Positions 14,736 through 25,765 of a stretch of 40,915 bases of DNA are shown one piece after another. Origin of the DNA: Mycobacterium kyorinense (GTDB lineage: Bacteria; Actinomycetota; Actinomycetes; Mycobacteriales; Mycobacteriaceae). How positions within the stretch are numbered: the first letter of the stretch is position 1; every line of letters begins with the position of its first letter. The stretch spans positions 1-40,915 of the forward strand of contig NZ_LZKJ01000198.1 of assembly GCF_001672775.1 (NCBI RefSeq). Reading direction: 5' to 3'. The notes under the pieces are model-generated. The model did no database searches. It was not told the DNA's origin and saw only the letters and a list, made by a program, of their open reading frames with translations. Made by a program: the position numbers and the translations under genes.

Positions 14736-16306
14736 TGGGTCGTCACAGTGCGCCGTGGTGGCGCGACGCGGTCTTTTACCAGGTCTATCCGCGTTCGTTC
14801 GCCGACAGCGACGGGGACGGCGTCGGCGACTTGGACGGGGTGACCGCCCGGCTGGATTACCTCGCCCAGTTGGGGGTCGACGCGATCTGGATCAACCCGG
14901 TCACCGTGTCGCCGATGGCCGACCACGGTTATGACGTCGCCGACCCGCGTGACGTCGACCCGTTGTTCGGCGGTCTGGCCGCCCTCGAGCGACTGATCGC
15001 GGCAGCACACGACCGCAACATCAAGATCACAATGGATCTGGTGCCGAACCACACCAGCTCGGCGCATCCGTGGTTCCAAGCCGCGCTGGCCGCCGGCCCC
15101 AGCACCGACGCGCGTGAGCGCTACATCTTCCGCGACGGCCGCGGTCCCGGCGGGCTGGAGCCGCCAAACAACTGGGAGTCGGTGTTCGGCGGTCCCGCCT
15201 GGACCCGGGTTAACGAGCCCGACGGCAACCCGGGCCAGTGGTATCTGCACCTGTTCGACGCCGAGCAGCCGGACTTGAATTGGGACAACCCGGAGATTTT
15301 TGACGATTTCGAGAAGACGCTGCGGTTCTGGCTGGAACGCGGTGTCGACGGCTTCCGCATCGACGTCGCTCATGGGATGGCCAAGCCGCCGGGTCTGCCG
15401 GATATGGCGGCCGTCGACCGCAGCCGGATGTTGCGCAACAAGGACGACGATCCGCGGTTCAATCACCCTGATGTGCACGCGATTCATCGCGACATCCGCA
15501 GCGTCATCGACGACTATCCCGGCGCGGTGACCATCGGGGAGGTGTGGGTACACGACAACGCCCGCTGGGCAGAGTATTTGCGGCCCGACGAATTGCATCT
15601 CGGCTTCAATTTCCGGCTGGTGCAGGCGCAGTTCGATGCCACCGACATCCGCGACGCGATCGAGAATTCGCTGGCCGCGGCGGCGATCGAAAACGCCACC
15701 CCGACGTGGACATTGTCCAACCACGATGTCGAACGCGAAGTCACCCGCTACGGCGGCGGCGCGGTCGGGCTGGCGCGCGCCCGAGCAATGGCAATGGTGA
15801 TGCTCGCCCTGCCCGGCGCGGTGTTCATCTACAACGGGGAAGAGCTCGGCCTGCCGAACGTGGAGTTGCCCGACGAGGTGCTGCAAGACCCGACGTGGGA
15901 ACGCTCGGGCCACACCGAACGTGGGCGCGACGGGTGCCGCGTGCCGATGCCGTGGGAGGGCGACACACCGCCTTTCGGCTTCTCGACCACTGTGGACACG
16001 TGGCTGCCGATTCCGCCGGATTGGGCGGCGCTGACCGCTGAGAAGCAGCTCGCCGATACCGGCTCGACGCTGACGTTCTTCCGCCGCGCGCTCGAACTAC
16101 GCAGCCTGCGAGCGGAATTCAATGGCACCCGGATCGACTGGCCGACCGCGCCGCGCGACGCGTTGATGTTCACGCGTGGACAGTTGGTCTGCGTGCTCAA
16201 TGCCGGAACGCGGCCATTACGGCTGCCCGAGGGTGAAGTTCTGTTCGCGAGCGCGCCCGTCGCCGACGGTGAGTTGCCGTCGAACGCCGCGGCCTGGCTG
16301 GTGTAG
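14735..16306 (+). CDS. aglA: GH13 alpha-glucosidase
   Basis: 523 residues, glycoside hydrolase family 13. It hydrolyses terminal alpha-glucose units of short oligosaccharides, probably maltose, isomaltose or trehalose-like sugars. Seen: FYQVYPRSFADSDGDGVGDL at the N terminus, MDLVPNHTS, the nucleophile Asp210 in GFRIDVAHG, the acid/base Glu269 in TIGEVWV, the transition-state Asp331 in SNHDVER, and a C-terminal beta domain. The ATG at 14735 shares a base with the glbO stop and has no ribosome-binding site of its own, so it relies on coupling. A longer frame back to 14618 lies inside glbO and is rejected. Matches Rv2471. Confidence 0.93.
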   Translation: MGRHSAPWWRDAVFYQVYPRSFADSDGDGVGDLDGVTARLDYLAQLGVDAIWINPVTVSPMADHGYDVADPRDVDPLFGGLAALERLIAAAHDRNIKITMDLVPNHTSSAHPWFQAALAAGPSTDARERYIFRDGRGPGGLEPPNNWESVFGGPAWTRVNEPDGNPGQWYLHLFDAEQPDLNWDNPEIFDDFEKTLRFWLERGVDGFRIDVAHGMAKPPGLPDMAAVDRSRMLRNKDDDPRFNHPDVHAIHRDIRSVIDDYPGAVTIGEVWVHDNARWAEYLRPDELHLGFNFRLVQAQFDATDIRDAIENSLAAAAIENATPTWTLSNHDVEREVTRYGGGAVGLARARAMAMVMLALPGAVFIYNGEELGLPNVELPDEVLQDPTWERSGHTERGRDGCRVPMPWEGDTPPFGFSTTVDTWLPIPPDWAALTAEKQLADTGSTLTFFRRALELRSLRAEFNGTRIDWPTAPRDALMFTRGQLVCVLNAGTRPLRLPEGEVLFASAPVADGELPSNAAAWLV

Positions 16307-16322
16307 GCGCATCCCATTTCGG

Positions 16323-16335
16323 TACCATTATGGTA
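16323..16335. promoter_or_regulatory. Palindrome over the mazE start codon
   Basis: TACCAT-T-ATGGTA is a perfect 6-base dyad whose last base is the A of the antitoxin ATG. Antitoxins of the ribbon-helix-helix type usually repress their own operon through such sites, so this is a likely autoregulatory operator. Confidence 0.55.
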
Positions 16336-16568
16336 TGAGCACACAGATCGCCGTCCGGCTACCCGACGAAGTGGTCGCGTTCCTCGATCGGGAGGTCAGC
16401 GAGAAGCGGGCAACGAGCCGTGCCGCGGTCGTGCTGCGTGCCCTCGAGCGAGAGCGACGCCGCCAGATCGCTGCTCGTGACGCCGCCATACTCACGGCTA
16501 CCGAACCCGACCGGGACCTCGACGCACTCGCCCAATTTGCCGCCAAGCTGGCCACTGACATCGACTGA
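16335..16568 (+). CDS. mazE: MazE-like ribbon-helix-helix antitoxin
   Basis: 77 residues. An N-terminal ribbon-helix-helix DNA-binding segment (TQIAVRLPDEVVAFLDREV, then TSRAAVVLRALER) is followed by an acidic tail (EPDRDLDALAQFAAKLATDID) that would wrap and block the toxin. The ATG at 16335 lies within the palindrome, and the stop overlaps the toxin start (TGATG). It is 28 bases downstream of aglA. The region corresponds to a different gene set in M. tuberculosis, so this pair is an accessory insertion. Confidence 0.85.
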   Translation: MSTQIAVRLPDEVVAFLDREVSEKRATSRAAVVLRALERERRRQIAARDAAILTATEPDRDLDALAQFAAKLATDID

Positions 16569-16867
16569 TGCGGCCCATCCATCTCGCTCATCTCGATAAG
16601 ACGCGGCCGGTTGTGATCTTGACTCGCGAACTCGTCCGCCCCCACCTCATGCGTGTGACGATTGCTCCCATCACCGGGGCCATTCGCGGCCTATCCACCG
16701 AAGCGGTCGTGGGCGTTGAGAATGGGCTTCAACAGACGTCAGTTGTCAGCTGCGACAACATCACTACCATCCCCACCGACGCGATAGGCCGCCACATCGG
16801 CTACCTTTTGCCACATCAGGAAGCGGCTCTATCGCAAGCAATCAGCGCTGCGTTCGACCTCGAATGA
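16568..16867 (+). CDS. mazF: MazF/PemK-family toxin (mRNA interferase)
   Basis: 99 residues. The core strands RPVVILTRE, RVTIAPITG and the downstream SVVSCDNITTIP are those of the MazF ribonuclease fold, which cuts mRNA or tRNA at specific sequences. The usual N-terminal RGEIW motif is replaced by the shorter RPIHLAHLD, a variant seen in actinobacterial MazF proteins. The conserved Arg before the first strand (Arg2) and the S/T of the TxxxRG segment (ITGAIRGLS) are kept. It is coupled to the antitoxin by a shared base, and the usual toxin-second order supports the assignment. Confidence 0.88.
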   Translation: MRPIHLAHLDKTRPVVILTRELVRPHLMRVTIAPITGAIRGLSTEAVVGVENGLQQTSVVSCDNITTIPTDAIGRHIGYLLPHQEAALSQAISAAFDLE

Positions 16868-16876
16868 TGACTCTGA

Positions 16877-16899
16877 CGCGGGTAACCACTGCACCCGCG
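16877..16899 (+). terminator. Hairpin after mazF, possible terminator
   Basis: A perfect 7-base stem (CGCGGGT / ACCCGCG) with a 9-base loop, starting 9 bases after the mazF stop. No proper U tract follows, only GTTGTCT. Mycobacterial terminators often lack one. The rest of the ~200-base gap to the thioesterase gene shows nothing else. Confidence 0.35.
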
Positions 16900-17070
16900 G
16901 TTGTCTCGGAAGGTCGCATGCGTACGCTTCTCGCACCAGCAGCCAAAGCCGTGCCCACGGTGAAACATGAGTGTTCATCGTATCGCTGGCTTTTTCGTGT
17001 CCGCAGCGGCGCGCGAGCGGTATCTCGTCCGCTACCAAGGACTTTGGGCCCAACCACAGTCCGCACTCGG

Positions 17071-17484
17071 CTACCGCTGCCACCGCTGCAAATACTCCCG
17101 ATGGTGCGACGTGAGCCGCACCAGCCGCTGCTCGTCGATGTGGACTGCGGCGAGCTGTGTTTCGGCCACCACCGCGGGTTTGGAGGCCGGATCGGCGTTG
17201 ACCGAGCGCACCTCGTAGCCGACGGTGAAATCCACCGCTCTCAGCCGCTTCACCCACATGGTCACCTGAAGCGGCGAATCCGCCAGCCGCAGCTGATCTT
17301 TGTAGGTGACCCGCACGTCGGCGATCAGCAGCCCGATGGTGGTGATGTCGGCGCCGAAAGGTTCGCGCAGAAACGGCACGCGAGCCTCTTCGAGAATGGT
17401 GACCATGGTGGCGTGGTTGATGTGCTGGTACATGTCGATGTCCGACCACCGCACCGGCACAGGTGCGACAAAACCATTGGTCAC
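17071..17484 (-). CDS. Hotdog-fold acyl-CoA thioesterase (Rv2475c type)
   Basis: 137 residues of the 4-hydroxybenzoyl-CoA thioesterase/FcoT-like hotdog family. Seen: the RWSDIDMYQHINHATMVTIL segment, in which the Asp of DIDMYQHINH is the usual catalytic residue, and the VTYKDQLRLAD strand. It would hydrolyse an acyl-CoA thioester; the natural acyl group is unknown. The ATG overlaps the gdh stop by four bases (ATGA), so it is co-translated with gdh, the same arrangement as Rv2476c-Rv2475c. Confidence 0.88.
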   Translation of the reverse strand: MTNGFVAPVPVRWSDIDMYQHINHATMVTILEEARVPFLREPFGADITTIGLLIADVRVTYKDQLRLADSPLQVTMWVKRLRAVDFTVGYEVRSVNADPASKPAVVAETQLAAVHIDEQRLVRLTSHHREYLQRWQR

Positions 17485-20400
17485 CCCGATGATCCCCGTC
17501 CGCTAGTACGTGTCATGCGCCGAATCTGACGCGCGGCCACCGACAGCGTAGCCAGGTCCTTGTCGCCGCTTTCATAGATCTCGGTGAGCGTACGACGTGC
17601 CCGCTCGACCCGCGACGCGCTGGTGTGTTCCCACTCCCCGATCTTTTCTTCGGCGCTCTCGTCGGGCTCGCCGACAGCCAGGACGTCGAAACACAGTGCC
17701 CGCAGCGAAGCATAGATGTCATCACGAATGGCTAAGCGCGCCAACGAATGCCAGCGATCTTTGCGGGGCAGCTCAGAGACCGCGGTCAGTAGCCCGTCGG
17801 TACCGAGGCGGTCCATCAACGCGAAGTAGGTGTCGGCGACCTCCGCGGCGTCCCGGTCGTCGATGTCCGCAATGTCGATGATGTCGAGCAGGCTGTACCG
17901 GTACAAACCGGTGGCGACGCGGTAGGCCAGCTCGTCAGAGGCGCCCTGCGAGATGAATTCGGCAGCTTCCTTCTCGACGATCGCTTTGTCGTCGCCGCGC
18001 AACCATTCCGAGATCCGCGGCGACAAGGCGCGTACTTTCTTGGCGAACCGGTTGATCTCGGCGCCGACTGCCAGCGGCTGGGGCCGGTAGTTGAGCAGCC
18101 AACGTCCGGCCCGGTCGATCAGCCGGCGAGTATCCAGCGTCATGCGGTCCGACAGCGAGACGGGCAAGCCGGCCGTCCGGATCTGGCGCCACAACTCCCC
18201 CACCCCGAAAATCGCGTCGGTTGCGACATAGGTGCGGACGGCGTCGACTGGGCTCACGCCGACGTCTTCGGTGATGCGGTAGGCGTAGGTGATGCCGCTG
18301 ATGTCGATCAAATCGTTGATCAGCATCGTGGTGACAATCTCGCGGCGTAGCTGATGCGAGCGGATCTCGGCGCCCAGCCGCTCCCGCAGCACCGACGGAA
18401 AGTACTGCGGCAACCGTGAAGCGAACACTTCCTGATCCGGCAGGTCGGTGCCCAGCAACTCGTCTTTGAGTACGAGTTTGACATGTGCCATCAGCGTCGC
18501 CAGTTCCGGTGAGGTGAGCCCCAACCCGGCCTCGGCGCGCCGGTGGATTTCCTTCTCCGTCGGCAGGGCCTCGAGTTCGCGGTTCAAACCGCGTTCTGCC
18601 ACAAGGTATCTGATCTGGTCGGCATGAACCGGCAGCAGGCTGGCGGCGTTGGCCCGGCTGGTGCCCATCAAGTCGTTCTGGTCGATATTGTCGGCGAGCA
18701 CCAACTCGGCGACTTCGTCGGTCATCGACTCGAGCAGCTCGGTACGTTCCTCAGGCTTGACCTTGCCGGCAGTGACCGCCGTGTCGACCAGGATCTTGAT
18801 GTTGACCTCGTGGTCGGAGCAGTCCACACCGGCTGAGTTATCCATTGCGTCGGTGTTGATCCGACCGCCGCACAGGTCGAACTCGACCCGGCCGAGGGAG
18901 GTGACGCCGAGGTTTCCGCCCTCGGCAATGACCTTGGCGCGCACTTGGTTCGCGTTGACCCGCACCAGATCGTTGGCCCGGTCGCCGACGTCGGAGTCCG
19001 ACTCGGTTTCGGCTTTGATGTAGGTGCCGATTCCGCCGTTGTAGAGCAGGTCCACCGGTGCTTTGAGAATCGCGCGGACCAGACTCGGCGGCGCCATCTC
19101 GGTGACGTCGTCCTCGATTCCCAGCGCGGCGCGGACCTGCTCGCTGATCGGGATGGTTTTGTGTTCACGGCTGTGGACGCCGCCGCCCTCGCTGATCAGC
19201 GATGTGTCGTAGTCATCCCAGCTGGAGCGGGGCTGCTCGAACAGTCGCCGGCGTTCCTCCCATGAGGTCGCCGCGTCCGGGTCGGGGTCGAGGAAAATGT
19301 GGCGGTGGTCGAAGGCGGCGACCAACCGGATGTGTTTGGACAGCAGCATGCCGTTACCGAACACGTCGCCACTCATATCGCCGATCCCCACGACGGTGAA
19401 GTCTTCGTGTTGCGTGTCGACACCCATCTCGCGGAAGTGGCGCTTGACCGCCTCCCAGGCACCGCGGGCGGTGATGCCCATGGCCTTGTGGTCATAACCG
19501 ACCGAGCCGCCGGAGGCGAATGCGTCGCCCAGCCAGAACCCATACGACTTGGCGAGGTCGTTGGCGATGTCGGAGAATGCGGCGGTGCCTTTGTCGGCGG
19601 CCACCACGAGGTAGGCGTCGTCACCGTCGCGACGCACCACCTCGGGCGGGGCGCTGACCTCACCGGTGGTGTGGTCGACGTTGTCGGTGATCTCCAGCAG
19701 CCCCGAGATGAACAGTTTGTAGCAGGCCACCCCCTCCTCGCGGCTGGCGTCTCGGTGCGCGGTGGGGTCACCGGTGGGCAACGGCGGCCGTTTGACGACG
19801 AAGCCGCCCTTGGCGCCGACCGGCACGATGACGGCGTTCTTGACTGCCTGCGCCTTGACCAGGCCCAGGATTTCGGTACGGAAGTCGTCTCGACGGTCTG
19901 ACCAGCGCAGCCCGCCGCGTGCCACGTAGCCGAAGCGAAGGTGCACGCCTTCCACCCGGGGCGAGTACACGAAGATCTCGAACTTCGGACGCGGCAGCGG
20001 CAGCTCGTCGATCAGCTGGGCGTCGAGCTTGAGCGCGAGCACGTTTCGGCTTCGAGCCGAATCTTGCCGTGTCACAAAGTAGTTGGTTCGTAACGTCGCC
20101 TGAATCAGCGAGGCGAACGCGCGGAGAACGCGGTCGGTGTCGAGGCTTTGCAGCGCGTCAATGTCCGCGGTGACAGCCGCAGCCGCCGATTGGGCATCTC
20201 GGCTCTTCGGCGAACTGGACGGATCCGGATCGAACAACGCCTCAAAGAGCGCCACCAGCGCGCCTGCGGTGTGCGGGTTCTCGGTGAGCACCGATTCGAT
20301 ATGCGGCTGGCTGTAGGGAAAACCCGCCTGTCGCAGATACTTTGCGTAGCTGCGCAGCACCACGACTTGCTGCCAGGTCAGATCGGCGCGCAGCACCAGC

Positions 20401-22433
20401 TCGTTGAATCGGTCGATCTCGACGCGTCCCTGCCATATCGCAGTCACCGCATCGGCGAATCGCTGTGCGGCGGCTTCGCGCTCAGGGCCTTCCGACGCCA
20501 GGGAGATGGTGGGATGCGGCGAGATCTTGAATTGGTAGATCCACACCTTCAATCCGTCGGAACGGGCGACGGTGAACGGCCGCTCCTCGAGCACCACCAC
20601 GCCCATCGATTGCAGCATCGGCAGCAGTCGGCTCAGGGACGCCGTCCTGCCGCCCAAATACCATGTCAGCAGCGCGATCCCGTCGCCGTCGTCGTGGTCG
20701 GAGAACACCAGCTTGACCGAATCGTCGCTCAACGATTCGATGACGGCGATGTCTTTGATGGCGTCGGCGGGGGCGATGGCCTGTTTGTATGCCTCCGGGA
20801 AGGCTGCCGCGTAGTGCTCCGCCTCGCGCTGCGCGATGGAGCCGCTTTGCACGGCCCCGAGCAATCGGTCACCCCAGGTGCGGGTGGCCTCGGTCAGCAG
20901 GCGCTGGATGCGTACGCGGTTGGCCTCGGAGGTGTCGACGTCCGATGAGGCGGATGCTTCCGGCAGCCGAACGACGAAATGCACGAGCGCCCATGGCGCC
21001 TCGCTGACTCGGGCGGTGTATTCGAGGCTGCTGCCACCGAATTCGCGGACCAAAATGTCCTGCATTTCCAATCGGACCGCGGTGGTGTAGCGGTCGCGAG
21101 GCAGATACACCAGACAGGACACGAGTTGCCCGAGTCGATCGGCACGCAGGAACAGCAGTGCCCGCCGCCGCGACCCGAGATCGACGACGGCCATCGCCAT
21201 GCTCAGCAGCCGTTGGGCGTCCAGGGCGAACAACTCCGAACGCGGCACGGTCTGGATGATGTCGAGCAGCAACTGGCCCGGATGGCTGGGGTCGCGTTCG
21301 GACAACGCGAGCGCCTCCTGCACCCGCCCGGCAATCAACGGGATCTCCAGCACGTTGGCGTTCATGGCGGCGACGGTGAAGAGTCCGACGAAGCGATGCT
21401 CGACCACGCGATTCCCGGCATTCTCCCGGATGACGACGATGTACGGGTAAGCACCGAAACGCACATAACTGGGGACGGTCGCCTGGGCGAGCACCAGCAG
21501 CTTGTCGTCGTCGCTCAACCGGGACCGCGACGCCTTGCGCAGCCGCAGCACACCCAGTCGCGCTGATTCGTCAACCGACACCTGGCCGTCGAGCACCGGG
21601 CCACGTTGGTAGCCCAGCAGGATGAAGTGTCCGTCGGCCAACCAGCGCAACAGGGCGGCAACCTCACGGCGGTCCGGGCCCGAAAAGCGTCCGTCCCGGT
21701 CGGTTTCGACGTTGCCGGCCAGTCCGTTGAGGGTCGCGGTCATCGCCGTGGAATCGGCCGCGACCTGGCGGACGTCGGCCATCACGTTGGGGAGCAGGCG
21801 TTCAGCCTCAGCGAGGGCTTTGCGGTGAGCCGACGGCGCGAGCTGGATGTGGATCCACATCTCATTGATCTGGTGGGCATCGCCCTGCGCGGCCTCGGCG
21901 GTGCTCGCTGCGACGCCCACCAGATCACCGGAGGCGTCGCGGCGCACCGCGAACACCGGGTTCATGAGGCCGACATATGCCACCCCGAGCCGGTGCAACA
22001 GGACCGCGACGGAGTCCATCAGCATGGCGCCGTACTCGGTGACCACCTGCATCGCGGGGCCGAACCCCGCGCGATCGTCGGCCGGATAGACCGCCACCCG
22101 GGTTTCGCCGGGGCGGCGGTGCTGCGCCAAGTGGAAATGGGCAGTCAGCATCGCCGGCGTCACCGCGCCGGCAGCGGCCCGGCTGATGACGGCGGTATCG
22201 GCGAACTGCCGGTCGGTGTCGGGCGCGTCGCCGTGCGGACCGCGGTAGGTAGCGGTGTACGCCTTCGGAATCCAGTACGGAACGTCGTCCGCTCCGCCGA
22301 ATTCGGTCCAGCCGGCCGGCAGATGGAAGTTCTGCCTTGCCGGCGGTGCCGCACGTGCCGGCGACCCGGGGTGGGGATAGCCCCGATTGCCGGGGCCCGG
22401 ATGTTCGGGTTTCCCCCCTGGGTCAATCGTCAT
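17481..22433 (-). CDS. gdh: NAD-specific glutamate dehydrogenase, large (L180) class
   Basis: 1650 residues, oxidising glutamate to 2-oxoglutarate and ammonia with NAD. It matches M. tuberculosis Rv2476c (about 1624 residues) almost throughout. The N-terminal ~700 residues hold the regulatory ACT-like region. The catalytic core (about 770-1200) has GGLRWSDRRDDFRTEILGLV, VPVGAKGGFVVK, VGIGDMSGDVFGNG and GGNLGVTSLGRVE, with the substrate-binding Lys and nucleotide-binding Gly motifs in those blocks. The C-terminal ~400 residues are helical. The N terminus has an extra Pro/Gly-rich stretch (about 10-35) compared with tuberculosis. In mycobacteria this enzyme is inhibited by unphosphorylated GarA; nothing in the window bears on that. 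Confidence 0.96.
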   Translation of the reverse strand: MTIDPGGKPEHPGPGNRGYPHPGSPARAAPPARQNFHLPAGWTEFGGADDVPYWIPKAYTATYRGPHGDAPDTDRQFADTAVISRAAAGAVTPAMLTAHFHLAQHRRPGETRVAVYPADDRAGFGPAMQVVTEYGAMLMDSVAVLLHRLGVAYVGLMNPVFAVRRDASGDLVGVAASTAEAAQGDAHQINEMWIHIQLAPSAHRKALAEAERLLPNVMADVRQVAADSTAMTATLNGLAGNVETDRDGRFSGPDRREVAALLRWLADGHFILLGYQRGPVLDGQVSVDESARLGVLRLRKASRSRLSDDDKLLVLAQATVPSYVRFGAYPYIVVIRENAGNRVVEHRFVGLFTVAAMNANVLEIPLIAGRVQEALALSERDPSHPGQLLLDIIQTVPRSELFALDAQRLLSMAMAVVDLGSRRRALLFLRADRLGQLVSCLVYLPRDRYTTAVRLEMQDILVREFGGSSLEYTARVSEAPWALVHFVVRLPEASASSDVDTSEANRVRIQRLLTEATRTWGDRLLGAVQSGSIAQREAEHYAAAFPEAYKQAIAPADAIKDIAVIESLSDDSVKLVFSDHDDGDGIALLTWYLGGRTASLSRLLPMLQSMGVVVLEERPFTVARSDGLKVWIYQFKISPHPTISLASEGPEREAAAQRFADAVTAIWQGRVEIDRFNELVLRADLTWQQVVVLRSYAKYLRQAGFPYSQPHIESVLTENPHTAGALVALFEALFDPDPSSSPKSRDAQSAAAAVTADIDALQSLDTDRVLRAFASLIQATLRTNYFVTRQDSARSRNVLALKLDAQLIDELPLPRPKFEIFVYSPRVEGVHLRFGYVARGGLRWSDRRDDFRTEILGLVKAQAVKNAVIVPVGAKGGFVVKRPPLPTGDPTAHRDASREEGVACYKLFISGLLEITDNVDHTTGEVSAPPEVVRRDGDDAYLVVAADKGTAAFSDIANDLAKSYGFWLGDAFASGGSVGYDHKAMGITARGAWEAVKRHFREMGVDTQHEDFTVVGIGDMSGDVFGNGMLLSKHIRLVAAFDHRHIFLDPDPDAATSWEERRRLFEQPRSSWDDYDTSLISEGGGVHSREHKTIPISEQVRAALGIEDDVTEMAPPSLVRAILKAPVDLLYNGGIGTYIKAETESDSDVGDRANDLVRVNANQVRAKVIAEGGNLGVTSLGRVEFDLCGGRINTDAMDNSAGVDCSDHEVNIKILVDTAVTAGKVKPEERTELLESMTDEVAELVLADNIDQNDLMGTSRANAASLLPVHADQIRYLVAERGLNRELEALPTEKEIHRRAEAGLGLTSPELATLMAHVKLVLKDELLGTDLPDQEVFASRLPQYFPSVLRERLGAEIRSHQLRREIVTTMLINDLIDISGITYAYRITEDVGVSPVDAVRTYVATDAIFGVGELWRQIRTAGLPVSLSDRMTLDTRRLIDRAGRWLLNYRPQPLAVGAEINRFAKKVRALSPRISEWLRGDDKAIVEKEAAEFISQGASDELAYRVATGLYRYSLLDIIDIADIDDRDAAEVADTYFALMDRLGTDGLLTAVSELPRKDRWHSLARLAIRDDIYASLRALCFDVLAVGEPDESAEEKIGEWEHTSASRVERARRTLTEIYESGDKDLATLSVAARQIRRMTRTSGRGSSG

Positions 22434-22481
22434 GCCGACGGCTCCTGACTCAGCACGCCTACCAGCCTGCTGCCGCCGACA

Positions 22482-24158
<1,677 letters not shown>

Positions 24159-24228
24159 GCAGCAGTGTTACCTCTCTGGTCTTCGAGTGCTCGTGGCCCA
24201 TCCTAGGTAATCGCTGCAGCAACGCCGA

Positions 24229-24690
24229 CTACGCCGATAGCGGCAGCCCGATCCCCGCGTCGGGTTGGGCATCTGCACCGCGGGTCTCGTCATCGGAATT
24301 GGCCTCGGGCTGCAATGACGCGTCGGTTTCTGCGGCCACCGTCTTCTCCACCCGCGCGATGCACCGGGACAGATCGGGGCCGACGGCGGTGGCCCGCATT
24401 TCCAGCGACGACCGGCGGATGCCCTCTTTGTCCTCGTATTCACTGGTGTGCACGTGACCGGCGACGATCACTGCCGAACCCTTGCGCAGCGACGCACCCA
24501 CGCCGGTGACCAGCCGGCCCCAGCAGTTGACGGTGACGAACAGTGAATTGCCGGGCTCCCAGGTGCCGTCGGGACCACGTCGGCGCGAGTTGCTCGCGAC
24601 GCGGAACTTGATCACCTCTTGGTCGCCGACCTGGCGGCGTTGTAAGTCATTGACGATATTCCCGACCACGGTCAGCGGCGTTTCGAACAT
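24229..24690 (-). CDS. ssb: Single-stranded DNA-binding protein, SsbB type (Rv2478c)
   Basis: 153 residues. The OB fold runs from about 3 to 110 (LTVVGNIVNDLQRRQVG, FRVASNSRRRG, LFVTVNCWGRL, VIVAGHVHTSEYEDKEG). The C-terminal ~40 residues are acidic and polar but end in LPLSA and lack the DDDIPF tip of canonical SSB, which recruits repair proteins. This marks it as the mycobacterial paralogue SsbB rather than the essential SsbA. It lies 70 bases upstream of ettA on the same strand. Upstream of it are 195 bases without a gene, holding a hairpin. Confidence 0.92.
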   Translation of the reverse strand: MFETPLTVVGNIVNDLQRRQVGDQEVIKFRVASNSRRRGPDGTWEPGNSLFVTVNCWGRLVTGVGASLRKGSAVIVAGHVHTSEYEDKEGIRRSSLEMRATAVGPDLSRCIARVEKTVAAETDASLQPEANSDDETRGADAQPDAGIGLPLSA

Positions 24691-24734
24691 TGCTCATCCC
24701 TTTCCTGATTGCGGCGGTCGCTCGGTGTGATCCC

Positions 24735-24762
24735 GCCGGCGCTGCTCACATTGAGCGCCGGC
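24735..24762 (-). terminator. Hairpin between the lipoprotein gene and ssb
   Basis: A perfect 9-base stem (GCCGGCGCT / AGCGCCGGC) around a 10-base loop, 123 bases after the lipoprotein stop and 45 bases before the ssb start. It could end the upstream transcript or act in the ssb leader; there is no U tract. Confidence 0.3.
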
Positions 24763-24885
24763 AGCGCGACACTCCGGCCGGATCACGGGCCGCACATGGC
24801 GCCGGCTGTGGAGAAAGTGGCGTCTGGGGATGAGACACCGCTAGCAGCGACGCCGCAACGACATTGCCAAACCGTCAGCCGGCGA

Positions 24886-25659
24886 TCACGCCAGCGCCGG
24901 CTTGTCGACGGTGACCGGTACGTTCCAGTTCGAGAAGAACATCTCGATGTAGTCGTCTTTGCTCGGTCCCAGCATGGCCTGCACGAGCTGGTGGTCTCCG
25001 CTTTCCTGAATCCAAACCGTGGTCGACATCCGCTTGGTGGTGTCCAGTGGGACGATCTTGTTCACCGCGTCGGCGGTGACCTTGCCGGAAACCCGGATGG
25101 TTTGTTGGCCGCCGACGGTTTCGCGGCCTTCGGCCTTGGGATCGATGAAGTCCGACATCATGTTGGCCAGCCCGGTGTTTGGGTCCAGCATCGCGGCGAC
25201 GTCGTAGACGTTGGACGTCGGCCCGTAATCTTTGAAGCCCTCACCGGGCAGCGCCACATAGAGGCGGCGGTCGAATTCGACAAATGCGATCTCGACTTCC
25301 GCGGCCATGATCGTGATCTTGGCGTTGCCCTTGGCCGCGGGGGCGGGCTCCCGAGACAGGTCGCCCTCCAACCTCTTGACCGGCATCTCCGCAATTTTGC
25401 CGGCCACCGACTGCACCAGGTGCACGCTCTTGAGGTCCTTGGTGGTCGTACTGGACTCCTTGAGTAATGCCGCCGGGTCGGGCAGCGGATCGTCGGCCTG
25501 CTTCGACGGCGATGACGACGACGGAGACGACGACGCCGACGATGACAGCGGCGACGGTGACGTCGACGGCGGCGGGGACGCGGGAGCGCAGCCGGCGACA
25601 AGGGCGACAAGGGCGCTTGCAACGGCCGGCACGGCTAGAAGCCTGGGCATGCCAGACAT
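24886..25659 (-). CDS. LprG/LppX-family lipoprotein
   Basis: 257 residues. An N-terminal signal ends in the lipobox LVAG-Cys24, followed by a Ser/Pro-rich linker and an LppX_LprAFG domain (from ~60). The closest likeness I see is to LprG: LPDPAALLKES, KSVHLVQSVAGKI, LDPNTGLANMM, KAEGRETVGGQQTIRVSGKV, TVWIQESGDHQLVQA. LprG carries triacylated lipids and lipoglycans across the periplasm and works with an MFS exporter (P55, Rv1410c). ATG 25659 has GGAGGTG at 9 bases; ATG 25650 and GTG 25671 are less well supported. It is divergent from an MFS transporter, although that one is of the MHS uptake type rather than P55. Confidence 0.88.
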   Translation of the reverse strand: MSGMPRLLAVPAVASALVALVAGCAPASPPPSTSPSPLSSSASSSPSSSSPSKQADDPLPDPAALLKESSTTTKDLKSVHLVQSVAGKIAEMPVKRLEGDLSREPAPAAKGNAKITIMAAEVEIAFVEFDRRLYVALPGEGFKDYGPTSNVYDVAAMLDPNTGLANMMSDFIDPKAEGRETVGGQQTIRVSGKVTADAVNKIVPLDTTKRMSTTVWIQESGDHQLVQAMLGPSKDDYIEMFFSNWNVPVTVDKPALA

Positions 25660-25765
25660 CGTAGGGGGCACCTCCAGCGCCGGTGCACGCCGCTTTGGTC
25701 GCTGCGGTATTCACCTGGAATGTCGAGGAATTGGGCGTGCCAGGCGTGTGATATACCGTCTTGCG

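Noticed and set aside
16868..17070. A gene in the gap between mazF and the thioesterase
   Set aside because: Open frames there are short, lack ribosome-binding sites and resemble no protein; only a hairpin near the mazF stop is notable.
21606..22448. Long open frames antisense to gdh (for example 280 codons here) and to ettA at 22908-24206
   Set aside because: They mirror the codon structure of strong genes in GC-rich DNA and contain no recognisable domains or ribosome-binding sites.
25500..25575. Repetitive GACGAC-rich tract
   Set aside because: It is the antisense of the Ser/Pro-rich linker after the lipobox of the LprG-like protein, not a separate repeat element.
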